Shown here one piece after another: positions 1 through 8,240 of a stretch of 35,653 nucleotides of DNA (position 1 is its first letter; every line of letters starts with the position of its first letter). The notes below the pieces were generated by a model, which was not told the origin of the DNA, did no database searches, and was given only the letters and a program-made list of their open reading frames with translations. Origin of the DNA: Gammaproteobacteria bacterium (GTDB taxonomy: Bacteria; Pseudomonadota; Gammaproteobacteria; Pseudomonadales; Azotimanducaceae); assembly GCA_018666555.1 (NCBI GenBank), contig JABIZD010000115.1:1-35653 (forward strand), in the 5' to 3' direction. A program made the translations under genes and the position numbers.

Positions 1-1107
1 GACAAAATGGCTGATCAGATTTCTGATGCCATCCTCGACGCTGCTATCAGCGAAGACCCTAATGCCCGGGTCGCCTGCGAGACACTGGTGAAAACCGGCA
101 TGGTGGTGATGGCAGGCGAGATAACAACGACTGCGAATATCGACTATGAGAAAGTTTGCCGGGATGTCATTCTCGATATAGGTTACAACCATAGCGATAT
201 CGGTTTCGATGGTGCCTCCTGCGCTATTATCAATGCGCTGGGCAAACAATCTCCTGATATTGCTATGGGCGTTGATGAATCAAGCGATCACGAACAAGGC
301 GCTGGTGATCAAGGCCTGATGTTTGGCTATGCCAGCAATGAAACTGACGTGTTAATGCCCGCTCCTATTACCTACTCCCACCTGTTGGTCCAGAAACAGG
401 CGGCAGTCCGTAAAAGCGGCGACTTGAAATTTCTACGCCCTGATGCAAAAAGCCAGGTCACCTTTCGCTATGATGCCAGCGGCATGCCCACCGGTATCGA
501 TGCCGTGGTCCTATCAAGCCAACATGATCCTGATATCGGCCTGAATGATCTGCGCGAAGCCATTATGGAAGAGATCATTAAACCCGTGCTACCAGCAAAC
601 TGGCTACATGCTGATACTAAATACTTCATCAATCCGACCGGTAATTTTGTTATCGGCGGACCCGTCGGAGACTGTGGTTTGACCGGTAGAAAAATCATCG
701 TCGACACCTACGGTGGTATGGCGCGGCATGGTGGCGGCGCCTTCTCAGGTAAAGACCCATCAAAAGTAGATCGAAGTGCCGCTTATGCGGGTCGTTACGT
801 GGCAAAAAACATTGTCGCTGCTGGCCTGGCTGATCGTTGTGAGATTCAAATCTCTTACGCCATCGGCATCGCTGAACCCACATCTATCAGCATCAATACC
901 TTCGGCACCGGACGTTTACCCGAAGAGGCTATTGAGGCACTGGTAAGGACGCATTTTGACCTCAGACCAAAAGGTCTGATAGATATGCTCGACTTAAAAC
1001 GTGCGATCTATCTGCCCACGGCGAGTTATGGTCACTTCGGACGTGACGGCGAGGACTTTACCTGGGAGCGTACCGATAAAGCCGAGGTACTGGCCGATGC
1101 ACTTTAA
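1..1107 (+). CDS. metK: S-adenosylmethionine synthase, 5' end outside window
   Basis: MetK makes S-adenosylmethionine from methionine and ATP in the cytosol. The frame is open from base 1 (Asp-Lys-Met-Ala-Asp-Gln), which matches the family motif HPDK(I/M)ADQISDA. The ATG at 7 is therefore internal, and about 17 N-terminal residues lie before the window. Visible signatures are [12 protein letters not shown] (about bases 298-333), the methionine-binding INPTG block (about 631-645) and the glycine-rich [19 protein letters not shown] loop (about 730-786). The C-terminus is complete at TAA 1105-1107. metF follows after 2 bases, so the two are probably co-transcribed. The ahcY gene that often separates metK and metF in Proteobacteria is not present between them. 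Identification is certain from near-continuous similarity to known MetK. Confidence 0.98.
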   Translation, partial: DKMADQISDAILDAAISEDPNARVACETLVKTGMVVMAGEITTTANIDYEKVCRDVILDIGYNHSDIGFDGASCAIINALGKQSPDIAMGVDESSDHEQGAGDQGLMFGYASNETDVLMPAPITYSHLLVQKQAAVRKSGDLKFLRPDAKSQVTFRYDASGMPTGIDAVVLSSQHDPDIGLNDLREAIMEEIIKPVLPANWLHADTKYFINPTGNFVIGGPVGDCGLTGRKIIVDTYGGMARHGGGAFSGKDPSKVDRSAAYAGRYVAKNIVAAGLADRCEIQISYAIGIAEPTSISINTFGTGRLPEEAIEALVRTHFDLRPKGLIDMLDLKRAIYLPTASYGHFGRDGEDFTWERTDKAEVLADAL

Positions 1108-1109
1108 CC

Positions 1110-1955
1110 ATGGAAACTGGCTCTCCGGATACCATGCAGCTCAGTTTCGAGTTTTCTGCGCCGCGAAGTGAGCAGGCTAAAGAAAACCTGATCGGTACCT
1201 ACCGGAAACTGGCTAACCTGAACCCCGATTACGTATCCGTTACCTATGGCGCCGGTGGTTCAACCAAGGATGGTACCGTGGAAGCCGTCATAGCCTTGGC
1301 AGAACAAGGAGCCAAGGTCGCGCCGCATCTGTCATTTGGCCGAGACTCCGAAGAGACCATTGCAACCCTCTTACATACCTATAAAAATGCTGGTATCAAT
1401 CGCCTGGTGGCTCTTCGTGGCGATGTGCCGTCTGGCATCGCCGGTAGCTCGCACCTGGCACATGCATCCGACCTGGTCGCCTTCATCCGGCGAGAAACCC
1501 AGCAGCATTTTCACATTGCTGTTGCTGCCTATCCTGAAGTCCACCCTGAATCAACCAGCGTCAAATCTGATCTTGACCACTTCAAGCTGAAAATGGATGC
1601 CGGCGCTGACAGTGCTATTAGCCAATATTTCTATAATGCTGACGCTTATTTCCGCTTTCTCGATAATTGTGCTGCAATGGGAATATCCACTTCGGTGGTT
1701 CCAGGCATTATGCCGATCACTAATCTGACTGGATTAATCAGGTTTTCTAACAACTGTGGAGCGGATATCCCTAGATGGCTAATAAAGCACCTGGAACAAT
1801 ATGCCAGTGATGTCCAGGCACTGCGGGCATTCGGTGAAGAAATCGTCACCTCCCTTTGCGAGAGATTACTCGAAGGCGGCGCACCTGGACTGCATTTTTA
1901 TACTTTAAACAACTCCAGAGCCAGTACTCGCATCTGCCGAAATCTGGGACTCTGA
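1110..1955 (+). CDS. metF: 5,10-methylenetetrahydrofolate reductase
   Basis: MetF is a flavoprotein reducing 5,10-methylene-THF to 5-methyl-THF, the methyl donor for methionine synthesis. The 281-residue protein shows the family landmarks in order: SFEFSAPR with the catalytic Glu near the N-terminus, YVSVTYGAGGS, NRLVALRGD, VAAYPEVHPES, KMDAGADSAISQYFY, VPGIMPITN and the C-terminal GLHFYTLN. Length is close to the usual 290. The start is uncertain: ATG 1110 is 2 bases after metK and lacks a clear ribosome-binding site, so translation probably depends on coupling to metK. ATG 1134 is an alternative just before the conserved region. The position fits a methionine-cycle operon. Confidence 0.96.
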   Translation: METGSPDTMQLSFEFSAPRSEQAKENLIGTYRKLANLNPDYVSVTYGAGGSTKDGTVEAVIALAEQGAKVAPHLSFGRDSEETIATLLHTYKNAGINRLVALRGDVPSGIAGSSHLAHASDLVAFIRRETQQHFHIAVAAYPEVHPESTSVKSDLDHFKLKMDAGADSAISQYFYNADAYFRFLDNCAAMGISTSVVPGIMPITNLTGLIRFSNNCGADIPRWLIKHLEQYASDVQALRAFGEEIVTSLCERLLEGGAPGLHFYTLNNSRASTRICRNLGL

Positions 1956-1969
1956 ACTGAGGGTCTGTT

Positions 1970-2692
1970 ATGCATATTCCAAGGGTTTATCTCGACCAGG
2001 AGTTGAACTGCGCAACCCATATCAAAATCGGTGAACCCCAGGCCCATCATCTCCTCAATGTTCTAAGAATCAAAGCTTCCGACCCTCTTATCCTGTTCAA
2101 TGGCAGAGGGGGTGAATACCAGGCAAAAGTAACCGAGCGATCCAGACAGCTCCTGCTGGTAGAGATACTTGAATTTAATCCTGTCAACCGGGAATCCAGT
2201 CTCAAAATTCACCTTCTAATGAGCCTGTTAAAACGCGACAAGATGAATCAGGCCGTCACAAGGGCGGTGGAACTGGGTGTAAGCGAGATAACCCCTGTCA
2301 GAACCGACAACGCCAGTATCAGTATCAAGCAGGAAAAAAGCAGCTACGCCAGTTTGCAACAGGCAGTCCAGTCTGCAGCTGAACAATGTGGCTGCACCCA
2401 ACTACCCATCTTACAGCCGGGTCAACTGCTGGCAGAGGCGGTCGCTGGTCTGCAGCCCGGGCTCAAACTGGTCGCCGAGGCGGGCCAACCCAGACTGTCC
2501 TCTTACGGTCATAGCAAGCCACGAACACTGACCCTGCTAATTGGACCAGAAGGTGGCTTAAGCCAACAGGAACTGGCCTTCCTGATTCGGCGGGATTTTC
2601 ACCCTTTTGGCTTTGGTGCCAGAACGCTAAGGGCTGAAACGGCACCCGCTGCGCTCCTGGCTCTCCTGCAACAGCGATGGGCAGACCACTGA
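1970..2692 (+). CDS. rsmE: 16S rRNA (uracil1498-N3)-methyltransferase
   Basis: RsmE methylates U1498 of 16S rRNA in the assembled 30S subunit using S-adenosylmethionine. The 240 residues match the SPOUT-type RsmE family: an N-terminal PUA-like domain (PRVYLDQEL, HHLLNVLRIK), the central KRDKMNQAVTRAVELGVSEI, and the C-terminal knot with LLIGPEGGLSQQE (about residues 188-200) and ARTLRAETA (about 217-225). The start ATG has a good GAGGG six bases upstream. It lies 14 bases after metF and may be read from the same transcript; rsmE is also near metF and gshB in Pseudomonas. Confidence 0.96.
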   Translation: MHIPRVYLDQELNCATHIKIGEPQAHHLLNVLRIKASDPLILFNGRGGEYQAKVTERSRQLLLVEILEFNPVNRESSLKIHLLMSLLKRDKMNQAVTRAVELGVSEITPVRTDNASISIKQEKSSYASLQQAVQSAAEQCGCTQLPILQPGQLLAEAVAGLQPGLKLVAEAGQPRLSSYGHSKPRTLTLLIGPEGGLSQQELAFLIRRDFHPFGFGARTLRAETAPAALLALLQQRWADH

Positions 2693-2898
2693 AAATGCCG
2701 TCGAGACCTGCGTTAGATAGTCATCAGCATAAAACAGCCCAACTCGATATGATCAACTTATGCAGGCGATCAGTATCTTTAATATCTCTACAGGCAAGTA
2801 GTCGAGGTGGTGGGACCCCAATCCACAAAAGCTGCTTTGTCAGTTATACTGGGACACGACCTGGCAAAATTTATTGATCATTCTAGAGAGAAACACCT
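2693..2898. other. intergenic region before the unknown gene
   Basis: This 206-base gap holds no convincing gene. A short open frame running out of the end of rsmE has no family resemblance and no ribosome-binding site. A TATACT hexamer at 2845-2850 and a TTGTCA at 2837-2842 are promoter-like, but no correctly spaced pair is seen. No hairpin followed by a T-run is visible after rsmE. Confidence 0.4.
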
Positions 2899-3357
2899 AT
2901 GGCAGATATTGCTTCACAGAAATTAATCCGCTGCTTTCTTTCAAGTTCTGCTGGCTCCGAGTCGGTACGCTATATTGAATTTGAGTTGTTCAAACTATGG
3001 CAGTACATGATGACAACCAAGCATGGTTTCCAGATTTCTGATATGACGCTGTGTCTTTGGTTAAATGAACAGCAATTTCAGGAAAAAGAAAGCCTGTATA
3101 GTCGCAGCGGCGAAATCCAGGATGTCAGCAGAATCGTGGTCTCCATTTACGATAAAGAAAATGGTTTTACTCACGTCACTAACCGCTATGTCCCCGTTGA
3201 TGAAGTCGAGCGAATGCGCAGCGTACTACTCACCCATACCCCGGATGACCTGGTCAACAGTAATCAGTTTGAAATGGAAACCTTTTCCGGGAAAATCATC
3301 GAGAAAAACAAAGTATCTGGGTTGAGTGAAATCAGCCTCGGCCTGTCAAATGATTAA
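2899..3357 (+). CDS. unrecognised 152-residue protein
   Basis: I do not recognise this protein. It is a plausible real gene: an ATG with a purine-rich AGAGAG ribosome-binding site at about 2884-2889, a continuous 152-codon frame, and a placement filling most of the rsmE-gshB gap. No signal peptide or membrane segment is apparent. The sequence is mixed and soluble-looking, with an N-terminal half rich in aromatic residues (FELFKLWQYM) and a more charged C-terminal half. There is no Cys pair, P-loop or other obvious catalytic signature. It has its own upstream and downstream gaps (206 and 251 bases), so it appears monocistronic. It may be a lineage-specific conserved protein; no function can be given. 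Confidence 0.7.
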   Translation: MADIASQKLIRCFLSSSAGSESVRYIEFELFKLWQYMMTTKHGFQISDMTLCLWLNEQQFQEKESLYSRSGEIQDVSRIVVSIYDKENGFTHVTNRYVPVDEVERMRSVLLTHTPDDLVNSNQFEMETFSGKIIEKNKVSGLSEISLGLSND

Positions 3358-3608
3358 CTGATGGCCGTGCTTTTGCCTTGATAGACGCACGCCTTTACCG
3401 CTATTACTTTCTCGGTTGCGTCAGCATAATCATCATCTAAAAAACAGTTTTGACTAAGCACTGGCACAATCAACCGTTGCCAACCCAAAGCCAGCGCACC
3501 AAGAAAAATTGCCGACTGGCTTAATAAACATCTTCAAGCCTTGCCAACCTTAAAAGAGCAAACTGGTTTACAATAGAACTTGACCAAACCAATCAGGAGC
3601 GCTGGACG
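3358..3608. other. intergenic region upstream of gshB
   Basis: This 251-base gap has no supported gene. A 7-bp inverted repeat, AAGCCAG at 3488-3494 and CTGGCTT at 3516-3522 with a 21-base loop, could form a hairpin but has no T-run. The 9-mer TTGCCAACC occurs twice (3477-3485 and 3541-3549). A TACAAT hexamer at 3569-3574 could be the -10 element for gshB, although no well-spaced -35 is visible. Confidence 0.4.
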
Positions 3609-4565
3609 TTGAGCATCAAAATGGCTGTAGTCATGGACCCCATTGAATCCATTAACCCAATAAAAGACAGCACTCTGGCAATGATGCAGGCTGCCCAGGC
3701 TCGCAACTTCGAAGTATCCGTGATCGAATTAAACGGTCTCTACGTACAGGAAAATGAACTCTGGCTCCATAATCAAAGGGTCGAGTTTAGAACCGGGGCG
3801 GACCCTTGGTACGACATTATTTCAACACAACATCAACAAGCGGACCAATTCGATATTATCCTGATGCGCAAGGAACCGCCATTTGACATGGATTTCGTTT
3901 ATGCGACCTACCTGCTTGAATTTGCAGTTCGAGCCGGGATTCCCGTATTGAATAATCCCGGCAGTATCCGGGATTGCAATGAAAAACTATTTGCCCTGCA
4001 ATTCCCCCAATGCACGCCGGAAAATGTTGTCAGTGCAGATCCCGAGGTACTGAAACAATTTCATGATAAACACCGAGACGTCATTTTCAAACCACTTGAC
4101 GGCATGGGTGGCAGCTCTATTTTCAGGGTCAAAGAAAATGACAGCAACCGTAATGTCATCCTGGAAACTTTGACTGACCTGGGACAGATCCAGATCATGG
4201 CCCAGAAGTTCATCCCGGAAATCAGCCAGGGTGATACTCGAATCCTGCTCATCAACGGTGAACCCGTTCCTTACGGCCTGGCGCGCATTCCGGCAGCCGG
4301 CGAAACCCGCGGAAATCTAGCTGCTGGGGGATCTGGTATCGGCAGGCCCCTGACCGACCGTGATCGCTGGATATGTGACCAAGTAGGCCCGGCGCTGGTT
4401 GAGAAAGGGCTTTATTTCGTCGGTATCGATGTTATCGGTGACTATCTAACGGAGATCAATGTTACCTGCCCTACCTGTATACGCGAACTGGATAAGGCGT
4501 TTGATCTGGATATCGCCGGTGATTACCTGGATTTCATTGAAACACACTTAGGAAGCAGGCATTGA
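3609..4565 (+). CDS. gshB: glutathione synthetase (TTG start)
   Basis: GshB joins gamma-glutamylcysteine and glycine with ATP, the second step of glutathione synthesis. The 318-residue ATP-grasp protein has VVMDPIESINPIKDS at the N-terminus, ILMRKEPPFDMDFVYATY, IRDCNEKLFALQFP, the ATP-binding KPLDGMGGSSIF, ARIPAAGETRGNLAAGG and the metal-binding TEINVTCPTC. TTG 3609 is chosen because AGGAG lies about 9 bases upstream and because the resulting N-terminus matches the family length; the next in-frame ATG at 3621 would trim conserved strand 1. The stop overlaps the next start by 4 bases, so this is the first gene of a gshB-tonB-yqgE-ruvX operon, the Pseudomonas arrangement. Confidence 0.97.
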   Translation: MSIKMAVVMDPIESINPIKDSTLAMMQAAQARNFEVSVIELNGLYVQENELWLHNQRVEFRTGADPWYDIISTQHQQADQFDIILMRKEPPFDMDFVYATYLLEFAVRAGIPVLNNPGSIRDCNEKLFALQFPQCTPENVVSADPEVLKQFHDKHRDVIFKPLDGMGGSSIFRVKENDSNRNVILETLTDLGQIQIMAQKFIPEISQGDTRILLINGEPVPYGLARIPAAGETRGNLAAGGSGIGRPLTDRDRWICDQVGPALVEKGLYFVGIDVIGDYLTEINVTCPTCIRELDKAFDLDIAGDYLDFIETHLGSRH

Positions 4566-5419
4566 CCTCAACCAACTCAACTGTAACTACAACAGATCGC
4601 CTGAGTTTTACGCTATTTCTTGCATTCACTATGCATGCAGTCATTATCGTCGGAATTACATTTTCAGCCCTCGACCCATCACCGCAACAACAAACCCTGG
4701 ATATCACACTGGTTCGAAGTAAGAGTGATCAAGCACCCACGCAGGCCGATTATATCGCCCAGCATCAACAACTGGGGTCAGGGAGCGAACAGCAAAGTTA
4801 CAAACTCAAGGCCGCAGCATCAGCTAGCCAATCAACCGACCAGAGCCATCAATCAACTAGTGTATCCAAAGACCCATCGCGGCCAAATCCACCGATAGTA
4901 AAAAGTACCTCGATAAACCTACCCAAACCCCTTGCAGCCACGGAAATCACTGTCCCAAACCTTGGCTCAACAGCACAGATGATGCTGGCTGGTATCACGA
5001 CTGATCAATACCAGGAACTCGATGACATAACCCAACTGCTGGCGCGCCGACCCAGGATTACCCGCGTTAACAGCCTATCTACCCTGGCTAGCCCGGTGGC
5101 CTATTATCTTAACTCCTGGCGCCGAAAAGTTGAGAATATAGGCAACCTAAACTATCCAGATGAAGCAAGGCGAACCCATGTTTACGGCAACCTTCGGCTC
5201 CTGGTTGCTTTACTTCCCGATGGCTCTCTAAAAGAAGTAATCCTGCTGGAAAGCTCGGGCCATTCTATCTTAGACGAAGCCGCCATCAGGATTGTCCATC
5301 TAGCTGCGCCCTATGCCCCCTTCCCAGATGAGTTACGGCAGACCACCGATATTCTGGAAATCATCCGTACCTGGCAATTCCGCAGGAACGAACGGCTAAG
5401 CTTTTCTAATGCAGGGTGA
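4562..5419 (+). CDS. TonB-family energy transducer (TTG start)
   Basis: The 285-residue protein has one N-terminal membrane segment (about residues 16-36), a long periplasmic linker rich in Ser and Gln, and a C-terminal TonB domain (about 180-275) containing NYPDEARR, a GNLRLLVALLPDGSL strand and TWQFRR. The membrane helix keeps the His of the TonB SxxxH motif (His25) but has Ala at the Ser position. The usual Pro-Lys repeats of the linker are reduced. The TTG start overlaps the gshB stop by 4 bases (shared TTGA). No exbB or exbD is nearby. The same location in P. aeruginosa holds tonB3, needed for normal twitching motility, and pilT lies 1 kb away here. A pilus-related rather than iron-uptake role is therefore an inference from position. 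Confidence 0.88.
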   Translation: MTSTNSTVTTTDRLSFTLFLAFTMHAVIIVGITFSALDPSPQQQTLDITLVRSKSDQAPTQADYIAQHQQLGSGSEQQSYKLKAAASASQSTDQSHQSTSVSKDPSRPNPPIVKSTSINLPKPLAATEITVPNLGSTAQMMLAGITTDQYQELDDITQLLARRPRITRVNSLSTLASPVAYYLNSWRRKVENIGNLNYPDEARRTHVYGNLRLLVALLPDGSLKEVILLESSGHSILDEAAIRIVHLAAPYAPFPDELRQTTDILEIIRTWQFRRNERLSFSNAG

Positions 5420-5960
5420 ACAGCAATTGAAAGGATCCTTCCTGGTCGCCATGCCGGGCCTCGCGGGGGACTTTTTTGAACAGTCCATTATATTCTTAAT
5501 CGAACACAATGAAGATGGTGCCTTTGGCCTGACGATTAATAAAACCAGTGACTATCTGCTCAGCGACCTGATCCCTGAAATGAAGCGAAGCCAAGGTGAA
5601 CAACTGGTCCTGCTAGGCGGCCCAGTAGCAATTGATCAAATGTTTTTTCTGCACAGCCCAGACACCTCATTTACTGGCACGGTCAGTATCAATCAATACG
5701 TTAATCTAACCACAACCGAGGATCTGGTTAAGCAATCTGCTGACGGTCCCAGCCCGGCTAACCTTCTTGCTATACTGGGTTACGCTGGCTGGGCACCACA
5801 ACAACTGGAAGATGAAATAATCCGAGATGCCTGGTTGGTTACCCCCTTTAATGAAGACATCCTGTTTACCGGTGAACCAGCCGACAAACCCCATAAAGCC
5901 GCTTTACAGCTAGGTATAGATTTAAACCTGGTTGGCCAGCACTCGGGGCGCGACGAATGA
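5409..5960 (+). CDS. yqgE: YqgE/AlgH family protein (UPF0301)
   Basis: The 183-residue protein matches the YqgE/AlgH family throughout: LKGSFLVAMPGL at the N-terminus, GAFGLTINK, LLGGPVAIDQMFFLH and LLAILGYAGWAPQQLEDEI. AlgH was linked to alginate regulation in Pseudomonas, but the molecular function of the family is not settled. The start ATG lies inside the tonB gene (11-base overlap) with no strong ribosome-binding site, so translation is probably coupled. The stop overlaps ruvX by 4 bases (ATGA). The yqgE-ruvX pair is conserved across Gammaproteobacteria. Confidence 0.93.
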   Translation: MQGEQQLKGSFLVAMPGLAGDFFEQSIIFLIEHNEDGAFGLTINKTSDYLLSDLIPEMKRSQGEQLVLLGGPVAIDQMFFLHSPDTSFTGTVSINQYVNLTTTEDLVKQSADGPSPANLLAILGYAGWAPQQLEDEIIRDAWLVTPFNEDILFTGEPADKPHKAALQLGIDLNLVGQHSGRDE

Positions 5961-6346
5961 AATCGGAGTTCGCCATCGGCTTCGATTTCGGAAGCCATAA
6001 CATCGGCATTGCTGTTGGTCAGCGTCTGACTGGAACCGCAACTCCGCTGGCTATCGTAGCTGCTAACAATGGCATTCCTAACTGGCTCGACATTGATGCC
6101 ATTATGAGCGAATGGCAACCGTACATTATAGTAGTCGGGCTACCCACTAACATGGATGATTCACGCAGCCTGATGACCCGCCGTGCTGAAAAATTTGCAA
6201 ATCGACTGACAGCGCGTTACCAACTCCCTCATATTATGATCGATGAACGACTCAGCACCCGTGCAGCAAGAGACCATTCGCGAGCTGAGCGCGTAGACGA
6301 CCTTTCAGCCGCATTAATACTGGAAACTTGGCTTAACCAATCATGA
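5957..6346 (+). CDS. ruvX: RuvX/YqgF putative pre-16S rRNA nuclease
   Basis: RuvX is an RNase H-fold protein proposed to process the 16S rRNA 5' end and annotated elsewhere as a Holliday junction resolvase. The 129 residues contain the family motifs: N-terminal GFDFGSHNIGIAVGQ with the catalytic Asp, IIVVGLPTNMD, DERLSTRAARD, and a C-terminal DDLSAALILETW with an acidic residue. Length is slightly shorter than the E. coli protein (138). It is translationally coupled to yqgE by an ATGA overlap and is the last gene of the operon. Its end converges on pilT with a 33-base gap. Confidence 0.95.
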   Translation: MKSEFAIGFDFGSHNIGIAVGQRLTGTATPLAIVAANNGIPNWLDIDAIMSEWQPYIIVVGLPTNMDDSRSLMTRRAEKFANRLTARYQLPHIMIDERLSTRAARDHSRAERVDDLSAALILETWLNQS

Positions 6347-6379
6347 ACCGACCTGGCACTTTCCCAAAGCGTATCCGGG

Positions 6380-7417
6380 TTAACTGAAATCGTCTGGTAT
6401 CTTAGCTTTTGCCCTGGCCACTTCCCTGGAAATCGTGCCTTGTTGGACTAAATTCTTTAGGGATTGATCCAGGGTCTGCATCCCTATCTGACCCCCTGTC
6501 TGGATAGCCGAATACATCTGGGCCACTTTATCTTCGCGAATCAGATTCCGAATCGCTGGCGTACACAACATAATCTCATGGGCTGCCACTCGACCACCGC
6601 CATTTCTCTTCAACAGGTTCTGAGAAATAACTGCTTGCAAAGATTCCGATAACATCGACCGGACCATGGCTTTTTCCGCAGCCGGGAAGACATCGACAAT
6701 ACGATCAATGGTTTTTGCGGCTGATGAGGTATGCAGTGTGCCAAATACCATATGTCCGGTTTCTGCCGCTTCTAGTGCCAACTGAATGGTTTCCAAATCA
6801 CGCATCTCTCCAACCAAAATAATATCCGGATCTTCACGTAATGCTGATCTGAGCGCTGCGTCAAAGCCAAGAGTATCTCTATGGACTTCCCTTTGATTAA
6901 TCAGACATTTTTTACTTTCATGAACAAACTCGATGGGGTCCTCTATGGTAAGAATGTGCTGATAACGATTAGCATTCACATAGTCCATCATGGCAGCCAA
7001 GGTCGTGCTCTTACCCGATCCAGTCGGCCCCGTCACCAGAATCAATCCTCGTGTGGTCTCCGCTATGCTACGAAAAACATCTCCCATACCGAGGTCTTCC
7101 ATGGTTAGGACTGTCGATGGGATGGTCCGGAATACACCGCCCGAACCTCTGTTTTGATTAAAAGCGTTTACTCTGAACCGTGCTACACCCGGTATCTCAA
7201 AAGAGAAATCACACTCTAGGTTCTCTTCGAAATCCTTCCTTTGTTTATCGTTCATAATTTCGTAGATCAACGCATAGACTTCTTTGGAATCAAGCGACGG
7301 GACGTTAATACGACGAATATCTCCGTCGACGCGAATCATAGGCGGTAAACCCGCCGATAAATGCAGATCAGATGCACCTTGTTTTTGACTAAACGCTAAC
7401 AGCTCGGTGATATCCAT
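6380..7417 (-). CDS. pilT: type IV pilus retraction ATPase PilT
   Basis: PilT is the hexameric cytoplasmic ATPase that depolymerises type IV pili and drives twitching. The start is ATG at 7417, giving MDITELLAFS, identical to the P. aeruginosa N-terminus; an upstream in-frame start would add 10 unrelated residues, and AGGG lies just before the chosen ATG. The protein is 345 residues. Walker A GPTGSGKST is at about 130-138 with the essential Lys at 136, followed by the Asp box ILTIEDPIEF, Walker B DIILVGEMRD, the His box GTLHTSSA and the retraction motif AIRNLIRE. pilU, normally just downstream in Pseudomonas, is missing here. Divergent yggS is the conserved neighbour. Confidence 0.98.
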   Translation of the reverse strand: MDITELLAFSQKQGASDLHLSAGLPPMIRVDGDIRRINVPSLDSKEVYALIYEIMNDKQRKDFEENLECDFSFEIPGVARFRVNAFNQNRGSGGVFRTIPSTVLTMEDLGMGDVFRSIAETTRGLILVTGPTGSGKSTTLAAMMDYVNANRYQHILTIEDPIEFVHESKKCLINQREVHRDTLGFDAALRSALREDPDIILVGEMRDLETIQLALEAAETGHMVFGTLHTSSAAKTIDRIVDVFPAAEKAMVRSMLSESLQAVISQNLLKRNGGGRVAAHEIMLCTPAIRNLIREDKVAQMYSAIQTGGQIGMQTLDQSLKNLVQQGTISREVARAKAKIPDDFS

Positions 7418-7452
7418 TAAAAATCCCTGAATTATTTGAGTAGGCAATAATA

Positions 7453-7482
7453 TTCAAAACTTTTGCCTTGTACCGTTATAGT
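7453..7482 (+). promoter_or_regulatory. candidate promoter for yggS operon
   Basis: TTCAAA at 7453-7458 and TATAGT at 7477-7482 are separated by 18 bases and sit 40 bases before the yggS start, inside the 104-base gap between divergent pilT and yggS. The -10 is a 5/6 match to consensus, the -35 only 4/6. Confidence 0.4.
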
Positions 7483-7521
7483 AGTATGCGACAATCTAAT
7501 ACACCACAAACTTGATACCTA

Positions 7522-8217
7522 ATGAACCCGATCCCAGATAACCTTAGCCAGGTGCGCAGGCGAATCAAAACCGCTTGCATAGAGCATCAACGTGACCATC
7601 GAAGCATCAATTTAATCGCCGTCAGCAAGACAAAATCAGTCGCCGACGTCGCCTCCGTCTTTGAAGCAGGGCAGTTACATTTCGGAGAAAACTATCTGCA
7701 GGAGGCAGCACTGAAAGTCGCAGCCTTACCCGCTGCTCATTGGCACTTTATTGGTGCAATTCAATCAAATAAGACTCGCGTAATCGCTGAAAAATTCTCT
7801 TATGTGCATGGTGTTTCGAATTTCAAAATTGCTAAACGCCTCAATGATCACCGCCCCGCCTCGCTTGAACCCCTGGGTATTTTCTTCCAGGTAAACATCG
7901 ACGACGAAGCGACTAAGTCGGGCGCAAGCGCCGAACTGCTTTATGACCTGGTTAAGGCCTGTAGCAACCTACCACAGCTATCCCTAATGGGCCTGATGGC
8001 CATTCCGAGGCCATCCCTGGACTTCCAGGAGCAGCGCGCGGGCTTTCGTAAACTTGCCCTTCTGCGCCAGTCAATTTCTAATCAGCTTGACCTGACCGGC
8101 TTTACGGAACTCTCTATGGGTATGAGTAATGACCTTGAAGCCGCCATTGCCGAGGGGGCAACCTGGGTTAGGATAGGAACGGCCATCTTTGGTGCAAGAG
8201 CACCAAAAATAACCTAA
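7522..8217 (+). CDS. yggS: PLP homeostasis protein YggS (PLPBP/PROSC family)
   Basis: YggS binds pyridoxal 5'-phosphate and buffers the vitamin B6 pool; it has no known catalytic activity. The 231-residue protein has the PLP-Lys motif INLIAVSKTK, FGENYLQEA, WHFIGAIQSNK, FFQVNIDDEATKSG, LMGLMAIPRP and the C-terminal LSMGMSNDLEAAI and WVRIGTAIFG phosphate-binding loops. It begins the yggS-proC-yggT run, which is conserved in Pseudomonas and E. coli relatives. proC starts 23 bases later. Confidence 0.96.
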   Translation: MNPIPDNLSQVRRRIKTACIEHQRDHRSINLIAVSKTKSVADVASVFEAGQLHFGENYLQEAALKVAALPAAHWHFIGAIQSNKTRVIAEKFSYVHGVSNFKIAKRLNDHRPASLEPLGIFFQVNIDDEATKSGASAELLYDLVKACSNLPQLSLMGLMAIPRPSLDFQEQRAGFRKLALLRQSISNQLDLTGFTELSMGMSNDLEAAIAEGATWVRIGTAIFGARAPKIT

Positions 8218-8240
8218 TAACCGTTACATGAGGACAATGG

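Noticed and set aside
2677-2877. 66-codon frame after rsmE
   Set aside because: Overlaps the rsmE end, lacks a ribosome-binding site and has no recognisable composition.
5780-6118. 112-codon minus-strand frame across yqgE and ruvX
   Set aside because: Antisense to two well-supported coupled genes; no similarity to anything.
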